This document shows, one piece after another, positions 7,878 to 16,092 of a stretch of 64,000 bases of DNA. Position 1 is the first letter of the stretch, and each line of letters begins with the position of its first letter. The notes beneath the pieces were generated by a model. That model worked only from the letters and a program-made list of their open reading frames with translations, was not told the DNA's origin and made no database searches. This DNA is from Lacrimispora defluvii (GTDB taxonomy: Bacteria > Bacillota > Clostridia > Lachnospirales > Lachnospiraceae), in assembly GCA_013036995.1 (NCBI GenBank), contig JAAOXG010000020.1, positions 124,001-188,000 of the forward strand. The letters run 5' to 3'. The translations under genes and the position numbers were made by a program.

Positions 7878-9242
7878 CTATTTTTTTTCCGGCAAAGCAA
7901 GGTTCACCCGGCAGCCGCTACCTGTAAGGTTGGAAAAGGAGGCCGTGCCGTTATGAGCTTTCATGATCTGACGGACGATCGTTAATCCCAATCCGTGATT
8001 ATCCAGTTCCATTGGTTCCATGGGATGATTGAGGTGTTTCAGCGTCTGCAGTGGAAATCCGGTTCCATTATCTGTAACGGAAAGGAATGCTGTCCCAGAC
8101 CCCGTGTTCAGCTGAATTATAATATCACAGCCAGCTGGGTTATGTTTTATGCTGTTCAGAATTATATTGGTAATGGCTCGTTTTATCAGCTGGCTGTCCC
8201 CGATTATAGAAATATTCTGTGCATTCTCATCGATGGATAAACTCAGGGTATGTCTGGGTGAACAATTACTGTTTAACAGTTCTGCGACAATACTCCGGAT
8301 AAGAGGTGCAAGAAGAAATTCATCTTTTCGTATGGGCTGCATGTCATATTCCAGCTTGGAGGCCAGATTGAGATCATTGATTAAAGCTTTTATTTTCTGG
8401 CATTGAATCCGTATTGTAACAGCAAGTTCCTGCTGTTTCTTATTAAGGCTATTGTCTTCTTCCATCTGGCCTGCATACCCCATAATCACAGAAAGGGGAG
8501 TCCGAATGTCATGGGAAATGCCCGCAATCCACGTAGTGCGGGCATTATCCCGTTTATTCAGGGCGGATTCCTGCCGGATCAGCTGGGCTGATGCATGATT
8601 GATACCCGTGGCCAGCTCTCCCAGAATTCCCTGAGCCGGCATTGCAACAGGTTTCATCTGAGCTAAGTCCTCTATACCTGTAGTCAGTTTTTTTAAGGCT
8701 AAAAACAGTCGGTAACCGAAGAGCAGAGCAAGTAATACAGCGGTAATAAGATTCAGAATTAATAACATGGGTATAAGGATCTCTGAATTGGTCATTAATT
8801 TCATTGGGAGCTCCAGACCAATCTTCCACATACTGTTTTTAGGGCTTCCAACTACAAAAAGTCCGTTTTCATGCTGCCAGACCTTAACCGGATAGTCTTT
8901 TAAGTACCAGCGGGATAACCCTGCCACGTCGGTCAGCTTATATTTGAGAGGCACATCAGAAGGCAGATTCGCACTCCATATAACCGAACCTTTCTCATCT
9001 ATCAGCATAGCCCACTGCTGTTTATCCTTAAGTTCCCTGTCAACAGATTCAGAAAGTAAATATATCCCATGAGATTCCGTTAACGCATCCGCCATCTGTG
9101 CAACGGTGTAGTTCTTTCCGTATTCACTGGCAGACTGATACAGCCAGAAAGTCAGAACTGTAAAGTTGATAATCAGCAGAATTATGGCTGTAGCTGCAGC
9201 TGAAAGCACATATCTGGATAAGATTTTTATTAAGCTTTTCAA
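7878..9242 (-). CDS. Membrane sensor histidine kinase
   Basis: The 454-residue protein has one TM helix near 12-35, an extracytoplasmic sensor of about 120 residues, a second TM helix near 155-180, a HAMP-like linker, a HisKA box with the phospho-acceptor His in GISHDIRTPLS near 243, and a HATPase domain (N box NIILNSIKHN, G1 SVTDNGTGFP, G2 NHGLGLTIV). The start overlaps the response-regulator stop by four bases. Together with the divergent ABC exporter this arrangement resembles the BceRS or CprRK type that detects cationic antimicrobial peptides, although this sensor is larger than the BceS kind. Confidence 0.9.
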   Translation of the reverse strand: MKSLIKILSRYVLSAAATAIILLIINFTVLTFWLYQSASEYGKNYTVAQMADALTESHGIYLLSESVDRELKDKQQWAMLIDEKGSVIWSANLPSDVPLKYKLTDVAGLSRWYLKDYPVKVWQHENGLFVVGSPKNSMWKIGLELPMKLMTNSEILIPMLLILNLITAVLLALLFGYRLFLALKKLTTGIEDLAQMKPVAMPAQGILGELATGINHASAQLIRQESALNKRDNARTTWIAGISHDIRTPLSVIMGYAGQMEEDNSLNKKQQELAVTIRIQCQKIKALINDLNLASKLEYDMQPIRKDEFLLAPLIRSIVAELLNSNCSPRHTLSLSIDENAQNISIIGDSQLIKRAITNIILNSIKHNPAGCDIIIQLNTGSGTAFLSVTDNGTGFPLQTLKHLNHPMEPMELDNHGLGLTIVRQIMKAHNGTASFSNLTGSGCRVNLALPEKK

Positions 9243-9958
9243 GACGATGTCACCCCCACCAGTTTATAACCCAGTCCACGGACGGTAATTAAAAATTCAG
9301 GGTCGGAAGGTTCCGGCTCTATTTTTTCACGCAAACGCCGAATGTGGACCATAAGTGTATTTTCATATCCATAGAGAGGGTCACCCCATGCTGCAAGGCA
9401 GAGGCTGTCTCCGGTCACAATCTTTTCTTTATTATCAAACAATTTCTCAAGGAGAGCATACTCCTTTGCTGTAAGTGTGAATGTTCCTTTCTCGGAAGTA
9501 ATAGAGCCGCTGTTTAAATCTATCATTGTTTTTCCCAAATAAAAGACAGGCTTCTCCTTTTGGTTTAGCACAACTGGAAAATAGGTACGGTTTAAGACTG
9601 CATGCAGCCGCAAGATCAGTTCCCTTGGCAGAAATGGTTTGGTGATATAATCATCTGCACCCAGTCCCAGACCCAACAGGCGGTTCTCATCTTCATCTCT
9701 GGCAGAAAGAAACAAAACCGGAGCCGCAGAAATAGAGCGGAATTCACGCATCAGGGAAAAACCATCGCCATCTGGAAGAGAAACATCCAGTATTACTCCA
9801 TCTGGTTTTTCAGAAGTAAACAGCAGACGGGCATGGCTGCAGTCTGCTGCAGAAATAATCTTTTTAAAACCGCTTTGTCTTAACATGCTTCCAACCATTC
9901 TGCGAAGCTCTGGTTCGTCATCAACAAGAAGCAGTTTACAGTCAAAGATATCATTCAT
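9239..9958 (-). CDS. OmpR/PhoB-family response regulator
   Basis: The 239-residue protein has a receiver with D13/D14, phospho-acceptor D58 (VILDVSLPDGDG) and the KPF lysine, then a winged-helix output domain ending VRGLGYKLVG. It is the first gene of the regulator pair, divergent from the ABC exporter at 10119. It probably binds the phased repeats at 10033-10072 and activates the exporter. Confidence 0.93.
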   Translation of the reverse strand: MNDIFDCKLLLVDDEPELRRMVGSMLRQSGFKKIISAADCSHARLLFTSEKPDGVILDVSLPDGDGFSLMREFRSISAAPVLFLSARDEDENRLLGLGLGADDYITKPFLPRELILRLHAVLNRTYFPVVLNQKEKPVFYLGKTMIDLNSGSITSEKGTFTLTAKEYALLEKLFDNKEKIVTGDSLCLAAWGDPLYGYENTLMVHIRRLREKIEPEPSDPEFLITVRGLGYKLVGVTSS

Positions 9959-10032
9959 TGCATTTGTTCCTTTCTGGTTTTATAGCTATCATTATAACCG
10001 AATTATTAATAAATTGAACAAAAAAACTAATG

Positions 10033-10072
10033 TTTAAGGTAAATGTAAGGTGACCTACAGGCTGGTGTAAGG
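10033..10072 (+). promoter_or_regulatory. Helically phased direct repeats, probable response-regulator site
   Basis: TTTAAGG (10033), TGTAAGG (10044), a weak CTACAGG (10055) and TGTAAGG (10066) recur at an exact 11-base period in the space between the regulator and the exporter. OmpR-family proteins bind such tandem half-sites on one face of DNA. Core promoter elements here are poor, as expected of an activated promoter. Confidence 0.6.
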
Positions 10073-10118
10073 CAGTATTGTTAGACTGAAACCATAATAA
10101 GCAGAGGAGATTAACATT

Positions 10119-11033
10119 ATGGCAAACATTATTACCACCAGCGGTCTTTGTAAACAGTATGGAACTGCTATGGGAGTAAAGGATTTAGATCTTTCCGTAC
10201 CAGAGGGAGTAATTTACGGGTTTCTGGGACCAAATGGAGCAGGAAAATCAACAACCATGAAGATGATACTGGGGCTGGCAAAGCCCACCAGGGGAACCAT
10301 TACCGTATTTGATAAACAGGTGAATCGGAGAAACCGCCTTGCTATTTTAAAAGAAACCGGTTCTCTCATTGAAGCCCCCAGCTTCTATGCTCATCTGACA
10401 GGAAGAGAAAATTTAAAGATTATCAGTACCTTAAAAGAACTGCCGGACAGTGAAATTGACCGGGTACTGAAGTTTGTCCGTCTGGAGGACCAAAAAAACA
10501 AAAAAGCGGGTCAATATTCTCTGGGAATGAAGCAAAGGCTTGGATTAGCCGGAGCATTGCTTGGTAATCCAAGACTTCTGATTTTAGATGAGCCCACCAA
10601 TGGACTTGATCCGGCTGGAATCCAGGAAATACGGGAACTGATTTGTTCCCTTCCTCAATCCTTTGGTATAACAGTGATGGTTTCCAGTCATTTGTTAAGC
10701 GAAATTGATCAGATGGCAGGACATATTGGTGTTATATCAAGAGGAGAACTGGTTTTTCAGGATCGGCTGTCCGTGCTTCATGACAGAAGTGAAAGCCGTA
10801 TTGCAATTCGTACGCTGGATAATATAGCGGCTGGAAGTCTATTAAGCAGCCAGGGAATTGTATGCCAGGAACAGGATGGATACCTGCTGATTCCTAAATT
10901 AAATGATAATCAGCTGGCAGGGTGTTTTATGAGATTTTTAAAAGAAGACATTGGTGTTGTACGCATAGAGGAACGGAAGAAAACGTTAGAGGATATATTT
11001 TTGGAATTAACAGGAATGGTGGTGAAGCTTTGA
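10119..11033 (+). CDS. ABC exporter ATP-binding protein (BcrA/CprA-like)
   Basis: The 304-residue ATPase carries Walker A GPNGAGKST near 36-44, the signature SLGMKQRLGLA, Walker B LLILDEPTNGLD and the switch His in VSSHLLSEI, with a C-terminal extension typical of the bacitracin/lantibiotic immunity group. Its TGA overlaps the ATG of the first permease. It should power the two permeases that follow, which give protection against peptide antibiotics in related systems (BcrABC, LanFEG, CprABC). No bacteriocin gene is nearby, so it is more likely resistance than self-immunity. Confidence 0.92.
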   Translation: MANIITTSGLCKQYGTAMGVKDLDLSVPEGVIYGFLGPNGAGKSTTMKMILGLAKPTRGTITVFDKQVNRRNRLAILKETGSLIEAPSFYAHLTGRENLKIISTLKELPDSEIDRVLKFVRLEDQKNKKAGQYSLGMKQRLGLAGALLGNPRLLILDEPTNGLDPAGIQEIRELICSLPQSFGITVMVSSHLLSEIDQMAGHIGVISRGELVFQDRLSVLHDRSESRIAIRTLDNIAAGSLLSSQGIVCQEQDGYLLIPKLNDNQLAGCFMRFLKEDIGVVRIEERKKTLEDIFLELTGMVVKL

Positions 11034-11782
11034 TGAAAGGAATACTTCTTGAATTTTATAAAATACGGAAGAGAAAAATCTGGGTTATTATTCTGGTGCT
11101 GCTTGGAGTGCAGTGTCTTTGGGGGATGTGGGCATTCCGGGATATGAATGCAAAAAAGCTTTCCCAGGGATATATGCAGTGCCTGTACCATTTTTCCGTG
11201 TTAAATACGATCATGATGCCCATGATTGCAGCAATAACGGCTTCAAAAATCTGTGATCTGGAGCATAAGGGACAGACTTTTAAGCTTCTTTTGACAGTCA
11301 TGCCCGCGGGGGCCTTATTTGATGCGAAATTTATCTGCGCCACCATGTATATGGTAGCAGTAGGGGCAGCCCAGACAATCTTTATTATCGCTTTGGGTAG
11401 AACAGCAGGATTTACGGAGCCATTTCCGGCAGGTTTTTTGCTTTATTATTTTATTATAACAATTTCGGTGACTGTTGTTATCTTAGCGATTCAACAGGTG
11501 TTTTCCCTGTTGTTTGCCAATCAGATGGTTTCTTTTGTTATTGGGATCACAGGAAGTTTTGCGGGGCTGTTTAGTTTATTTCTGCCCCAGAATGTACAAA
11601 AAGGGGTTTTATGGAGCTATTACGGAGTTTTAACACCGGTAAGAATGAACTGGGACAGCCAGACCAGGATAGCAGATTTGCAGTATATTCCTGTGGATTG
11701 GAGCAGTTTCTGCCTGCTTATGGGATTGTTTGCAGTGATCTATTTCACTGGGCGCCGGTGCTTTACAAGAAAGGAGCGTTGA
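11033..11782 (+). CDS. ABC exporter permease, first subunit
   Basis: The 249-residue protein has six predicted TM helices, as in LanE/BcrB-type permeases. The frame is open upstream to 10922, but the ATG at 11033, inside the TGATG overlap with the ATPase and preceded by GGTGAAG, gives the normal start MKGILLEFYKIRKRK. The overlap implies translational coupling. With the next gene it forms the heteromeric membrane part of the peptide exporter. Confidence 0.85.
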   Translation: MKGILLEFYKIRKRKIWVIILVLLGVQCLWGMWAFRDMNAKKLSQGYMQCLYHFSVLNTIMMPMIAAITASKICDLEHKGQTFKLLLTVMPAGALFDAKFICATMYMVAVGAAQTIFIIALGRTAGFTEPFPAGFLLYYFIITISVTVVILAIQQVFSLLFANQMVSFVIGITGSFAGLFSLFLPQNVQKGVLWSYYGVLTPVRMNWDSQTRIADLQYIPVDWSSFCLLMGLFAVIYFTGRRCFTRKER

Positions 11783-11786
11783 GCTG

Positions 11787-12518
11787 ATGTGGAAAGTAAT
11801 CCGTGGGGAACAAATGAAACTGAAGAGAAGCCCTGTATGGCTGGCTTTCTTTATTTTGCCTGTTCTTCCAGCATTTATGGGTACATTTAATTATCTGCAA
11901 AATATTGAGATTTTAAGGGATGGGTGGTACAGTTTGTGGACTCAGCACACTCTGTTTACCTGCTACTTCTTTTTGCCGGCAACAATAGCTGTGTATTGTT
12001 CTTACCTTTTTCGGCTGGAACACACCAATCATAACTGGAATTGCGTGATGACACTTCCTGTTTCTTCGCTGCATTTATATCTTGCAAAGCTTATCATGGC
12101 ATCTGTAATGGTAATAATGACTCAGCTATGGGTAGGAATTTTGTTTATTCTCTCAGGTAAAATGTCAGGACTTTCAGGTCCGGTTCCGCCAGAATTAACC
12201 GAATGGCTGGTGTATGGAGCAATAGGGGGAATTGTTATCTGCGGAATTCAGCTTAGCCTGTCTCTTATAATCAGAAGCTTTGCTGTACCGGTAGGGATTG
12301 CAATGGCAGGAGGAGTACTGGGGATTGGGGCTCTTTCCAAAGGCGTGGGTGCATTTTACCCTTATACACTGTTAAGTCTTGGCATGAGAGCTAACAGCAC
12401 AGGCGGTTCTATGGCATGCAGTCAGGTACAGTTTATGGCAGGCAGCCTGTTTTATCTAATAATTTCCGCAGTCATAGCAATTTTATGGCTTAGTAACACA
12501 GATGTAACCACTGAGTAA
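11787..12518 (+). CDS. ABC exporter permease, second subunit
   Basis: The 243-residue protein has six predicted TM helices. MWKVIRGEQMKLKRSPVWLAFFILP is a typical beginning for BcrC/LanG-type permeases. The start lies four bases after the previous stop, with AAAGGAG as SD. It completes the ATPase-permease-permease set controlled by the divergent two-component system. Confidence 0.85.
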   Translation: MWKVIRGEQMKLKRSPVWLAFFILPVLPAFMGTFNYLQNIEILRDGWYSLWTQHTLFTCYFFLPATIAVYCSYLFRLEHTNHNWNCVMTLPVSSLHLYLAKLIMASVMVIMTQLWVGILFILSGKMSGLSGPVPPELTEWLVYGAIGGIVICGIQLSLSLIIRSFAVPVGIAMAGGVLGIGALSKGVGAFYPYTLLSLGMRANSTGGSMACSQVQFMAGSLFYLIISAVIAILWLSNTDVTTE

Positions 12519-12589
12519 TCAGAGGTTCCTGTTTAACGGTTCACAAATTGTATGTGTTTTACGACAACTGTGTAAACAATTGGTAAAAA

Positions 12590-12618
12590 TTGTAAAACAT
12601 AGGTAAAGTGTCTATACT
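12590..12618 (+). promoter_or_regulatory. Promoter of the chemoreceptor gene
   Basis: TTGTAA (12590-12595), a 17-base spacer and TATACT (12613-12618) form a sigma-A-like promoter. No clear flagellar sigma-D box was seen. Confidence 0.6.
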
Positions 12619-12632
12619 AATCAGAATATTAT

Positions 12633-12692
12633 CCGTTATAATGATCCTGTCTCTTTCCATAATGGAATAGAACAACACGTTTATAACGGAGG
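12633..12692 (+). promoter_or_regulatory. Leader hairpin reaching the chemoreceptor SD
   Basis: CCGTTATAA (12633-12641) pairs with TTATAACGG (12681-12689), and a smaller TTCCA/TGGAA hairpin sits inside. The 3' arm covers the first G residues of the SD GGAGG (12688-12692), so folding could reduce translation. It does not match a c-di-GMP aptamer. Confidence 0.45.
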
Positions 12693-12701
12693 ACAGCAGA
12701 A

Positions 12702-14669
12702 ATGAAAAGACACCAGACAGGAATAAAGAGAGAATTGATCTTGTTTACCATGGGCTGTATTATCTGTATTGTATTAATATTATCCGCAGGTTCTGTATAT
12801 CTTTCCTACGATTTAAACCGCAGAACCCTGAATAAGTGTCTGAAGGAGACATCAGAGCTGGTATCAGAAAAAATTACACAGCAGTTAAAAGAGTATTCGG
12901 TTATAGCAGAATCCATTGCACTTTATCAGAAAGGGAATGCAGCACGGGGAGGAAATATCGGACTGTTTTTAAATATGTCCAGTTCCCAGTACGGCCTTAA
13001 TAAGATTGATATTCTTTCTAAGGACGGAGTTTCCATTGTGAACGGAAATTCTTATGCTCAGGATCCGGCATTTTTGCAGGCGGCAGACGGAAAAGGTTCC
13101 TTATCTGATCCGATTGTAAATGAAGGCAATGTTTCTTATGAATATATTTATCCCTACGGAGATATTGTAGTCGTGCTTGAATTTCCCTACTCGGTATTCG
13201 ATGGCATCATAAAAGACACCAGGCTTGGTGACACGGGAAGTACTTATATGATCAACCGGGATGGCAGAAAAATGGCACATGAAGATTTCTCCCTGGTTTT
13301 AGAGGGTCAAAATGATATCGAAGATGCAAAGAAGGATCCTAAGGCATATGGGGAAGCCGCCAGTCTGGAGCGTTCCATGATAAGTGGAGATGCAGGTTTT
13401 CGGTTCTTCAAGATGAAAGGAGAGCGGAAAATCGGTGCATATACTCCCGTAGCGGATACGAATGGCTGGTCTGTCAATGTTACAGCAAAGGAAGCTGAGT
13501 TTATGTCAGGGGTTACCGTTTCCATGCTGGGTTCCCTGGTTCTTGGAATTGTATCCATGCTGCTTGCAGGACTGGCAATGCTTCATATTGCAAACAGAAT
13601 TACAAAACCCATTGGTCAGACGGCAGAGGCGATTGAACGTTTATCTGGAGGGGATTTAAATCTGGAGTTGTCTGTACAGCGAAGTGACGAGATTGGTCAG
13701 ATTGTACAGAGGGTCAATGAGATGGCTGGGAAATACAAAGATATAATCTCAGATATATCCCGGTTTCTGCATGAATTATCCTGTGGCAATTTACAGACGG
13801 AAAGCAGCTGCCAGTATCCCGGAGAATTTAATGGAATACGGATATCCATGGAAGCAATTGCTTTTCGTCTGAGAGAGACCATGCAGAGAATTAATACGTC
13901 TGCAGATGAGGTTACTGTGGGAGCTGGTCAGGTTTGGGATGGAGCCCAGGAACTTGCAAAACGGTCCTCTGAACAGGCGGGTGCCATAGAGGAACTTCAG
14001 ACTGCCATGGATGGTGTTTTCAGGCAGTCAGTAAAAAATGCGGAGTATGTAAAAAAGGCCTCCGCTTATGCAATAGAATCCGGGAAAAAAGTGGATGAGG
14101 GTAATTTACATATGCACAGCTTAAATCAAGCCATGGAAGAGGTGAATCTGACTTCCAGAAAAATCACTGGAATTACAAAGCTGATTGAAGATATTGCGTT
14201 CCAGACCAATATACTTGCTTTAAATGCTGCGGTAGAAGCAGGGCGTGCAGGGGCAGCAGGAAAAGGGTTCGCGGTTGTTGCAGGTGAGGTCCGTAACCTG
14301 GCTGCAAAATCAGCAGAAGCTGCAAAAGAGACCAAAGGACTGGTGGAACAATCGGTAAATGCGGTTTCCAAGGGCAGAATCCTGGCTGAAAATACTGACC
14401 GGATCTTAAAGGAAATTGCAGGACAGGCAGGAATGACAGAAGAGGTAATCAGGGAGATAGAAGTCTCCTCTATGGATCAGGTACAGGTAATGGAACAGAT
14501 CAGCCAGAGCCTTTTGACTGTGTCGGAAGTTGTTCAGTCCAATATGGAGACTGCAAGGGAAAGCTCCGGCTCCAGTGAGCGGCTGGCAGGTCAGGCACAG
14601 GCTCTTCAGGCGGAGGTATCTCAATTTCGAGTAAATGATGAAGAAAAGCAGATTGAATCAGACCAGTAA
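12702..14669 (+). CDS. Methyl-accepting chemotaxis protein with Cache sensor
   Basis: The 655-residue receptor has a TM helix near 14-33, a double-Cache-like extracellular domain (about 40-265, containing [17 protein letters not shown]), a second TM near 272-297, a HAMP domain and a long cytoplasmic signalling hairpin. The conserved tip is intact ([23 protein letters not shown]...[13 protein letters not shown]). It should sense a small external ligand and control CheA. No che or flagellar genes are in the window, so it is an orphan receptor gene. SD GGAGG lies 9 bases before the ATG. Confidence 0.94.
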   Translation: MKRHQTGIKRELILFTMGCIICIVLILSAGSVYLSYDLNRRTLNKCLKETSELVSEKITQQLKEYSVIAESIALYQKGNAARGGNIGLFLNMSSSQYGLNKIDILSKDGVSIVNGNSYAQDPAFLQAADGKGSLSDPIVNEGNVSYEYIYPYGDIVVVLEFPYSVFDGIIKDTRLGDTGSTYMINRDGRKMAHEDFSLVLEGQNDIEDAKKDPKAYGEAASLERSMISGDAGFRFFKMKGERKIGAYTPVADTNGWSVNVTAKEAEFMSGVTVSMLGSLVLGIVSMLLAGLAMLHIANRITKPIGQTAEAIERLSGGDLNLELSVQRSDEIGQIVQRVNEMAGKYKDIISDISRFLHELSCGNLQTESSCQYPGEFNGIRISMEAIAFRLRETMQRINTSADEVTVGAGQVWDGAQELAKRSSEQAGAIEELQTAMDGVFRQSVKNAEYVKKASAYAIESGKKVDEGNLHMHSLNQAMEEVNLTSRKITGITKLIEDIAFQTNILALNAAVEAGRAGAAGKGFAVVAGEVRNLAAKSAEAAKETKGLVEQSVNAVSKGRILAENTDRILKEIAGQAGMTEEVIREIEVSSMDQVQVMEQISQSLLTVSEVVQSNMETARESSGSSERLAGQAQALQAEVSQFRVNDEEKQIESDQ

Positions 14670-14695
14670 GAAGTCAGATTCAATCTGCTTTTTCT
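14644..14695 (+). terminator. Terminator overlapping the end of the chemoreceptor gene
   Basis: AAAAGCAGATTGAATC within the last codons pairs with GATTCAATCTGCTTTT after the stop, followed by T residues. The 5' arm is coding sequence. Confidence 0.85.
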
Positions 14696-14875
14696 TTAGC
14701 ATGCTTTTGTATCCGAATTGTTGATAATGGTTCCGTCCTGTATCTTTACTTCCGTACGGTACTGCTTCATATATTGATTAAGCAGTGCGTCTTCTTTCGT
14801 GTAAGAGTCTTTTTCAGATGGTGCTTCATAAATCAGCTTGCTCAGAGATTCATCCCTGGGGGCAATCTTATATGG
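14696..14875 (-). pseudogene. C-terminal remnant of an unidentified gene
   Basis: A 59-codon reading frame without a start codon, SD or promoter ends at TAA (14698-14696). It reads PYKIAPRDESLSKLIYEAPS and later KEDALLNQYMKQYRTEV and closes NNSDTKAC. Its composition looks like real protein, and a stop lies just before the first codon. It sits directly downstream of a complete terminator. I do not recognise the family. It is most simply the tail of a gene whose front was deleted. Confidence 0.5.
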
Positions 14876-14892
14876 TTATCTTGTTTTAGATA

Positions 14893-14959
14893 TAAAAAAC
14901 TCCTTACCTTTATTTTTGAATTATAAATAGAAACAATTCAAAGGCTCAGGTAAGGAGTT
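14893..14959 (-). terminator. Strong terminator of a small minus-strand transcript
   Basis: AGGTAAGGAGTT at 14948-14959 and AACTCCTTACCT at 14898-14909 are perfect 12-base inverted arms, with a nested TTGAATT/AATTCAA stem. On the minus strand the hairpin runs into six T residues. It ends the transcript that would begin near 15085. Confidence 0.75.
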
Positions 14960-14969
14960 ATCTTAACTA

Positions 14970-15035
14970 TTAATATATAAAGAGTTTCGACACATTTCGA
15001 ATTCCGGTATTGATATGATAGTCCCCCCAGACCAT
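14970..15035 (-). CDS. 21-residue ORF inside a mini transcription unit
   Basis: ATG at 15035 opens a 21-codon frame (MVWGDYHINTG then IRNVSKLFIY) between a consensus promoter and a strong terminator on the minus strand. There is no SD before the ATG, so the transcript may instead be a non-coding RNA of about 190 bases. The frame stays open upstream of the ATG almost to the -10 box. I do not recognise the peptide. Confidence 0.35.
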   Translation of the reverse strand: MVWGDYHINTGIRNVSKLFIY

Positions 15036-15091
15036 AACTATTGTTTGCAACGTTATTTTCTCATATACGCATATCTCATCGTCTATAGTAA

Positions 15092-15120
15092 ATTATAGAC
15101 TATGCTACCGTCTGTGTCAA
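15092..15120 (-). promoter_or_regulatory. Perfect consensus promoter facing an unannotated region
   Basis: On the minus strand TTGACA (15120-15115), 17 bases and TATAAT (15097-15092) match the sigma-A consensus exactly. It lies just after the superoxide reductase stop codon and points away from it, toward the 21-codon ORF and the terminator at 14893-14959. Confidence 0.85.
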
Positions 15121-15131
15121 CGAAGGTACCA

Positions 15132-15524
15132 CTATGCCTCTGTCTTCCAGAAGCCGTGAAGATTACATAAAGCATATGCCGCTTTAGGAGAGTCTCCTTC
15201 TTCCAGGGTGAAGTGGGCGATTGGCTGGCAATCAGGAGTTAAATGAATTCTCATCATACATCCGGCGTTTGTTTCAAGCATAATACAGGTAATGCTGTGT
15301 TCTGCTGTCATAGGGTGAAGCACGCTTCCCACTGAGATGGTAACATGAAGGCCATTTGTCTCCAGAGCAGGAGCATGTTTTTCCGCTGCTCCATCGGAAG
15401 TGTTAGGTTCTAACACCTCAAAGGGTTTTAAGCTGTCCGGAATGGCTGCATTAGGAGTACCAAGAATTGCTTCCAGTATGACATTCCGATTCTTATCTGT
15501 AAAAAATAACGGTTTTTGTATCAT
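15132..15524 (-). CDS. Superoxide reductase (desulfoferrodoxin family, no active desulforedoxin site)
   Basis: The 130-residue protein carries all five ligands of the catalytic iron: H50 (AAEKHAP), H70 (SVLHPM), H76 (AEHS), C120 and H123 (ALCNLHGFW). The enzyme reduces superoxide to peroxide in anaerobes without releasing oxygen. The N-terminal 20 residues (FFTDKNRNVILEAILG) align with the desulforedoxin lobe, but its cysteines are replaced, so it should work as a one-iron SOR. The open frame reaches 15623, but AGGAGG sits 8 bases before the ATG at 15524. It is divergent from the helical protein at 15592, only 67 bases away. Confidence 0.9.
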   Translation of the reverse strand: MIQKPLFFTDKNRNVILEAILGTPNAAIPDSLKPFEVLEPNTSDGAAEKHAPALETNGLHVTISVGSVLHPMTAEHSITCIMLETNAGCMMRIHLTPDCQPIAHFTLEEGDSPKAAYALCNLHGFWKTEA

Positions 15525-15591
15525 TGTTTTCCTCCTGTCATAATTTCTTCTTTTTTGCCTCATACTAATAAAAAAGAAAAGAGGTGCAGGT

Positions 15592-16023
15592 ATGAGTGCT
15601 GATGCAGAATTACTTAATTTCATTTATCAGAATTCCCAAATGGGAGTGGAAACATTACACCAACTTTTACCAATGACGGATAATGAGGCTTTTAAAAAGC
15701 AGCTTCATGCACAATTGAAGGAATATGCCGGAATACATGAAAAGGCAAAGGAGCTGTTAAACAAAAATGGGTGCCAGGAAAAAGAAATAGGGCAGATTCA
15801 AAAAATTATGACCTACTTAGCAATCGATATGAAGACCATGACTGACAAAAGTGCTTCCCATATGGCTGAGATGCTGATACTTGGCAGTGTCCGTGGTATT
15901 ATTGACTGTATCAGGCGAATCCGTCAGTATGAGGGAGAAGCTGAAAAAGAAATAGTGGAATTGATGAATCGGCTGCTAAAATTTGAAGAGAATAACGTGG
16001 AACAGCTGAAGTCTTCTCTTTAG
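15592..16023 (+). CDS. Small all-helical protein, possibly ferritin-like
   Basis: The 143-residue protein has no signal peptide and is predicted to be entirely helical, with heptad-like patterns and acidic/His residues (HQLLP, HEKAKELL, SASHMAEMLILGS). It resembles short ferritin-like bundle proteins found in Clostridia, but I cannot place it in a named family with certainty. GAGGTG precedes the ATG. The shared upstream region with superoxide reductase suggests a role in oxidative or metal stress. Confidence 0.7.
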   Translation: MSADAELLNFIYQNSQMGVETLHQLLPMTDNEAFKKQLHAQLKEYAGIHEKAKELLNKNGCQEKEIGQIQKIMTYLAIDMKTMTDKSASHMAEMLILGSVRGIIDCIRRIRQYEGEAEKEIVELMNRLLKFEENNVEQLKSSL

Positions 16024-16028
16024 CCTGT

Positions 16029-16092
16029 GATAACAAATGCTGCATATAAAAACACGGAATAAAATCCGGCTTTATATGCAGCATTTATTATC
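16029..16092. terminator. Bidirectional terminator
   Basis: GATAACAAATGCTGCATATAAA pairs with TTTATATGCAGCATTTATTATC around a small loop. It separates the plus-strand helical protein from the minus-strand antiporter, whose stop codon it touches. Confidence 0.75.

Noticed and set aside
10922-11033. Extended N-terminus for the first exporter permease
   Set aside because: It lies inside the ATPase gene and lacks an SD; the TGATG overlap start is normal for such operons.
12541-12701. c-di-GMP riboswitch before the chemoreceptor
   Set aside because: The leader is structured but lacks the conserved GEMM sequence elements.
14898-14959. Terminal inverted repeats of a MITE or insertion sequence
   Set aside because: The arms plus T tract form a normal minus-strand terminator paired with a consensus promoter; no target duplication or transposase was seen.
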